From Collinsella sp. (GTDB taxonomy: Bacteria > Actinomycetota > Coriobacteriia > Coriobacteriales > Coriobacteriaceae): a stretch of 64,000 nucleotides of DNA. The stretch is from positions 1 through 64,000 of the forward strand of contig JAUMOL010000011.1 in the NCBI GenBank assembly GCA_031295385.1. The letters are read 5' to 3'. The notes under the pieces were generated by a model. It made no database searches, was not told the origin of the DNA, and saw only the letters and a list, made by a program, of their open reading frames with translations. How positions within the stretch are numbered: the first letter of the stretch is position 1; every line of letters starts with the position of its first letter. Positions 62,349 to 64,000 of the stretch are shown here, piece by piece. The position numbers were made by a program, and so were the translations under genes.

Positions 62349-62405
62349 TGGAAAGGTGATTCAAACGGCGTTGCAATTCCGTGCGCCGATAACCGGGAGG
62401 CGTGC

Positions 62406-63491
62406 ATGCACATTCCAGATAATTATCTGTCCCCGCAGACCGATGCCGTCATGGCGGTGGCGATGGTGCCCGTTTGGGTCCACTGCATCAAGAAGGTGCG
62501 CGCCACGCTCGATCGCGAGCACATGGCTTTCCTGGGCATCTGCGCCGCGTTCTCCTTCTTGCTCATGATGTTCAACGTGCCGCTGCCCGGCGGCACCACT
62601 GGCCACGCCGTTGGTGGCGCACTCATCGCGCTGCTGCTGGGCCCCGAGGCTGCTGCCATTGCTGTCTCGGTCGCGCTGGCGCTGCAGGCGCTGCTGTTTG
62701 GTGACGGCGGCATCCTGTCCTTTGGCGCTAACTGCTTTAACATGGCCTTCGTGTTGCCGTTTGCCGCAGCCATCGTGTTCCGCGCGCTTAACAGCCGTTT
62801 GCACGACAAGAGCTGGGGCACCTCGGTTTCGGCCATCGTAAGCGGCTGGGTCGGCCTGTGCCTGGCGGCCCTGTGCGCAGCAATCGAGTTTGGTATTCAG
62901 CCGATGCTTTTCACGAATGCTTCGGGCGCTCCGCTGTACTGCCCCTTCCCGCTGTCCATTGCCATTCCGGCCATGATGATCCCGCATATGTTGGTAGCCG
63001 GCGTGGTCGAGGGCGTGGCGACTGCCGCGATCTACGGCTTTATCAAGAAGACGGCGCCGAGCGTTATCGTCGGCCCCGAAGCCGCCGATGGACAGCTTGC
63101 TGCCGAGGGCGCTGCTGCCAAGAAGACCTCGCTGGTCCCCACGCTCATCTTGGTTGCCGTGCTTGCCGTGGCCACGCCGCTGGGCCTGCTGGCCACGGGT
63201 GACGCCTGGGGTGAGTGGGACGCCGAGGGCGCCGCGACCGCCGTTCAGGAGGTTGGCGACGACAGCCTGCAGGCTTCGGTCGGTCTCGACACCCCGACCT
63301 TTGCCGATGCGCTGCCTACGGGTGATTACCTGCAGGCCTATTCCGAGGAGCAGGGTCTCGGCTTTGCCGGTCAGGCTGCCATGTATATCCTGTCCGGCGT
63401 GATTGGCGTGGCGGTGCTCACCATCGCATTCCGTCTGATCTCGCTGACGGTCAAGGAAAGCGGTGCTCATGGCGATGGTCGAGCTGCCTAG
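62406..63491 (+). CDS. CbiM/NikM-type metal-binding membrane subunit with fused C-terminal NikN/CbiN-like part
   Basis: The 361-residue protein opens MHIPDNYLSPQTDAV; the N-terminal Met-His and Asp bind the metal in this family. CbiM helices span about residues 10-230; a periplasmic segment and a last helix (about 310-360) resemble the PDGLE/NikN add-on. It is the substrate subunit of an ECF-type transporter. The NikR-like site favours nickel over cobalt. Overlaps the next gene by 22 bases. Confidence 0.88.
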   Translation: MHIPDNYLSPQTDAVMAVAMVPVWVHCIKKVRATLDREHMAFLGICAAFSFLLMMFNVPLPGGTTGHAVGGALIALLLGPEAAAIAVSVALALQALLFGDGGILSFGANCFNMAFVLPFAAAIVFRALNSRLHDKSWGTSVSAIVSGWVGLCLAALCAAIEFGIQPMLFTNASGAPLYCPFPLSIAIPAMMIPHMLVAGVVEGVATAAIYGFIKKTAPSVIVGPEAADGQLAAEGAAAKKTSLVPTLILVAVLAVATPLGLLATGDAWGEWDAEGAATAVQEVGDDSLQASVGLDTPTFADALPTGDYLQAYSEEQGLGFAGQAAMYILSGVIGVAVLTIAFRLISLTVKESGAHGDGRAA

Positions 63492-64000
63492 CTGGCTTGC
63501 GGTCGAGCAGCGTTACGAGCCCACGGGCGCTCGTCATCGCGTGATGCAAAAGAACGTCCTGCACCTGGCGAGCCTGCTTGAGCGGGTTCGCCTGGGTGGA
63601 GGCGCGCACGAGGGCGGGTCGATGGTCGACCGCGCCCTTTCTTGCGTTTCGGCTCCGGTGCGCCTGGTGGGGATATTCGTTTGCGTCCTGTGCGTGTGCC
63701 TGACACAAAGCCCGCTGTACCTCATGTTGATGGCGGCCATTGCGCTGGTGCTCGTTGCCGTGCGTCCCGTACGCGGGCTGCGCGCGACCTTTGTGCCGGC
63801 GCTTGGCGCCGCGGGGCTCGCAGTGGTTTTGGCGCTGCCTGCCCTGCTGCTGGGTGCTTCCGCTACGGGCGCCATGCTCAAGATTGCGCTCAAGACCTTC
63901 ATTAATGTGTCGCTGGTGCTGGGCGTTTCGTGGACCCTCACGTGGAGCCGCATGTCGGCGGCGCTCAAGATGCTGCATCTACCCGACGAAGTTATCTTTA
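63470..64000 (+). CDS. EcfT/NikQ/CbiQ-type transmembrane subunit, truncated by the window
   Basis: The first 177 codons are visible and open to the window edge. A soluble N-terminal segment (residues 1-58) precedes helices near 62-82, 84-100, 110-133 and 138-157. Start at 63470 follows AAGGAAAG and overlaps the CbiM gene by 22 bases. The ATPase subunit probably lies beyond the window. Confidence 0.8.

Noticed and set aside
62161..62405. Cobalamin riboswitch ahead of the CbiM-like gene
   Set aside because: I see no B12-box-like core. The gap is explained by a terminator, a promoter and a NikR-like dyad.

Overview
The window looks like a chromosome segment from a high-GC, gut-type Coriobacteriia, most likely Collinsella (genus-level inference from gene content, codon bias and abundant intergenic palindromes; not proven here). 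It carries about 49 protein genes, one tRNA (Val-GAC), one T-box leader, one IS110-family element and many structured intergenic repeats.

Layout. 0-3 kb: small membrane proteins and a lower-GC nucleotidyltransferase/HTH pair that looks like a toxin-antitoxin module. 3-15.3 kb: housekeeping genes (rmuC, ABC exporter, nth, an ATP-grasp glutathionylspermidine-synthase-like enzyme, mfd, PAP2 phosphatase, threonine aldolase, GNAT). 15.7-31.9 kb: sugar-amine utilisation genes: three GntR/UTRA regulators, three SIS-domain enzymes, an EamA exporter, a mannose-family PTS (IIAB fusion, IIC, IID), a HAD phosphatase and a YitT protein, with an IS110 element and recQ in between. 32-40.7 kb: L-2-hydroxyacid dehydrogenase, metA, an AbiEi/DUF559-like protein bracketed by repeats, 5-formyl-THF cyclo-ligase, hicAB and a large M16 peptidase. 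40.9-45.7 kb: a second PTS/SIS locus with its own GntR regulator (separate IIA and IIB, SIS, IIC, IID). 45.7-50.6 kb: lower-GC accessory genes (Schlafen-AlbA-like regulator with an operator array, HNH nuclease, small zinc protein, DUF5710 protein). 51-64 kb: a second EamA transporter, DUF4012 protein, glmM, M32 carboxypeptidase, T-box-pheST, and the start of a CbiM/NikM-type metal transporter operon.

How genes work together. The two PTS loci and four SIS proteins resemble the fructoselysine/glucoselysine (Amadori product) systems: the PTS would import and phosphorylate the glycated amine and the SIS enzymes would release sugar phosphate and amine. Each GntR gene has distinct repeated motifs near its presumed targets. 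This is inference from family and context; substrates are not readable from sequence.

Most striking signals. (1) Two ~165-nt intergenic elements (26087-26251 and 56107-56272) share one architecture: a 5' hairpin, a closing stem, a long stem, a pseudoknot and a GACC-AGAA-GGTC hairpin. Several stems differ in sequence between copies but keep pairing, so this is probably a structured non-coding RNA. (2) A GTGTTAC-N14-GTAACAC dyad lies just after a clear promoter in front of the CbiM-like gene, which points to NikR control and nickel transport. (3) Several repeat families with covarying arms sit at gene ends and in 5' leaders.
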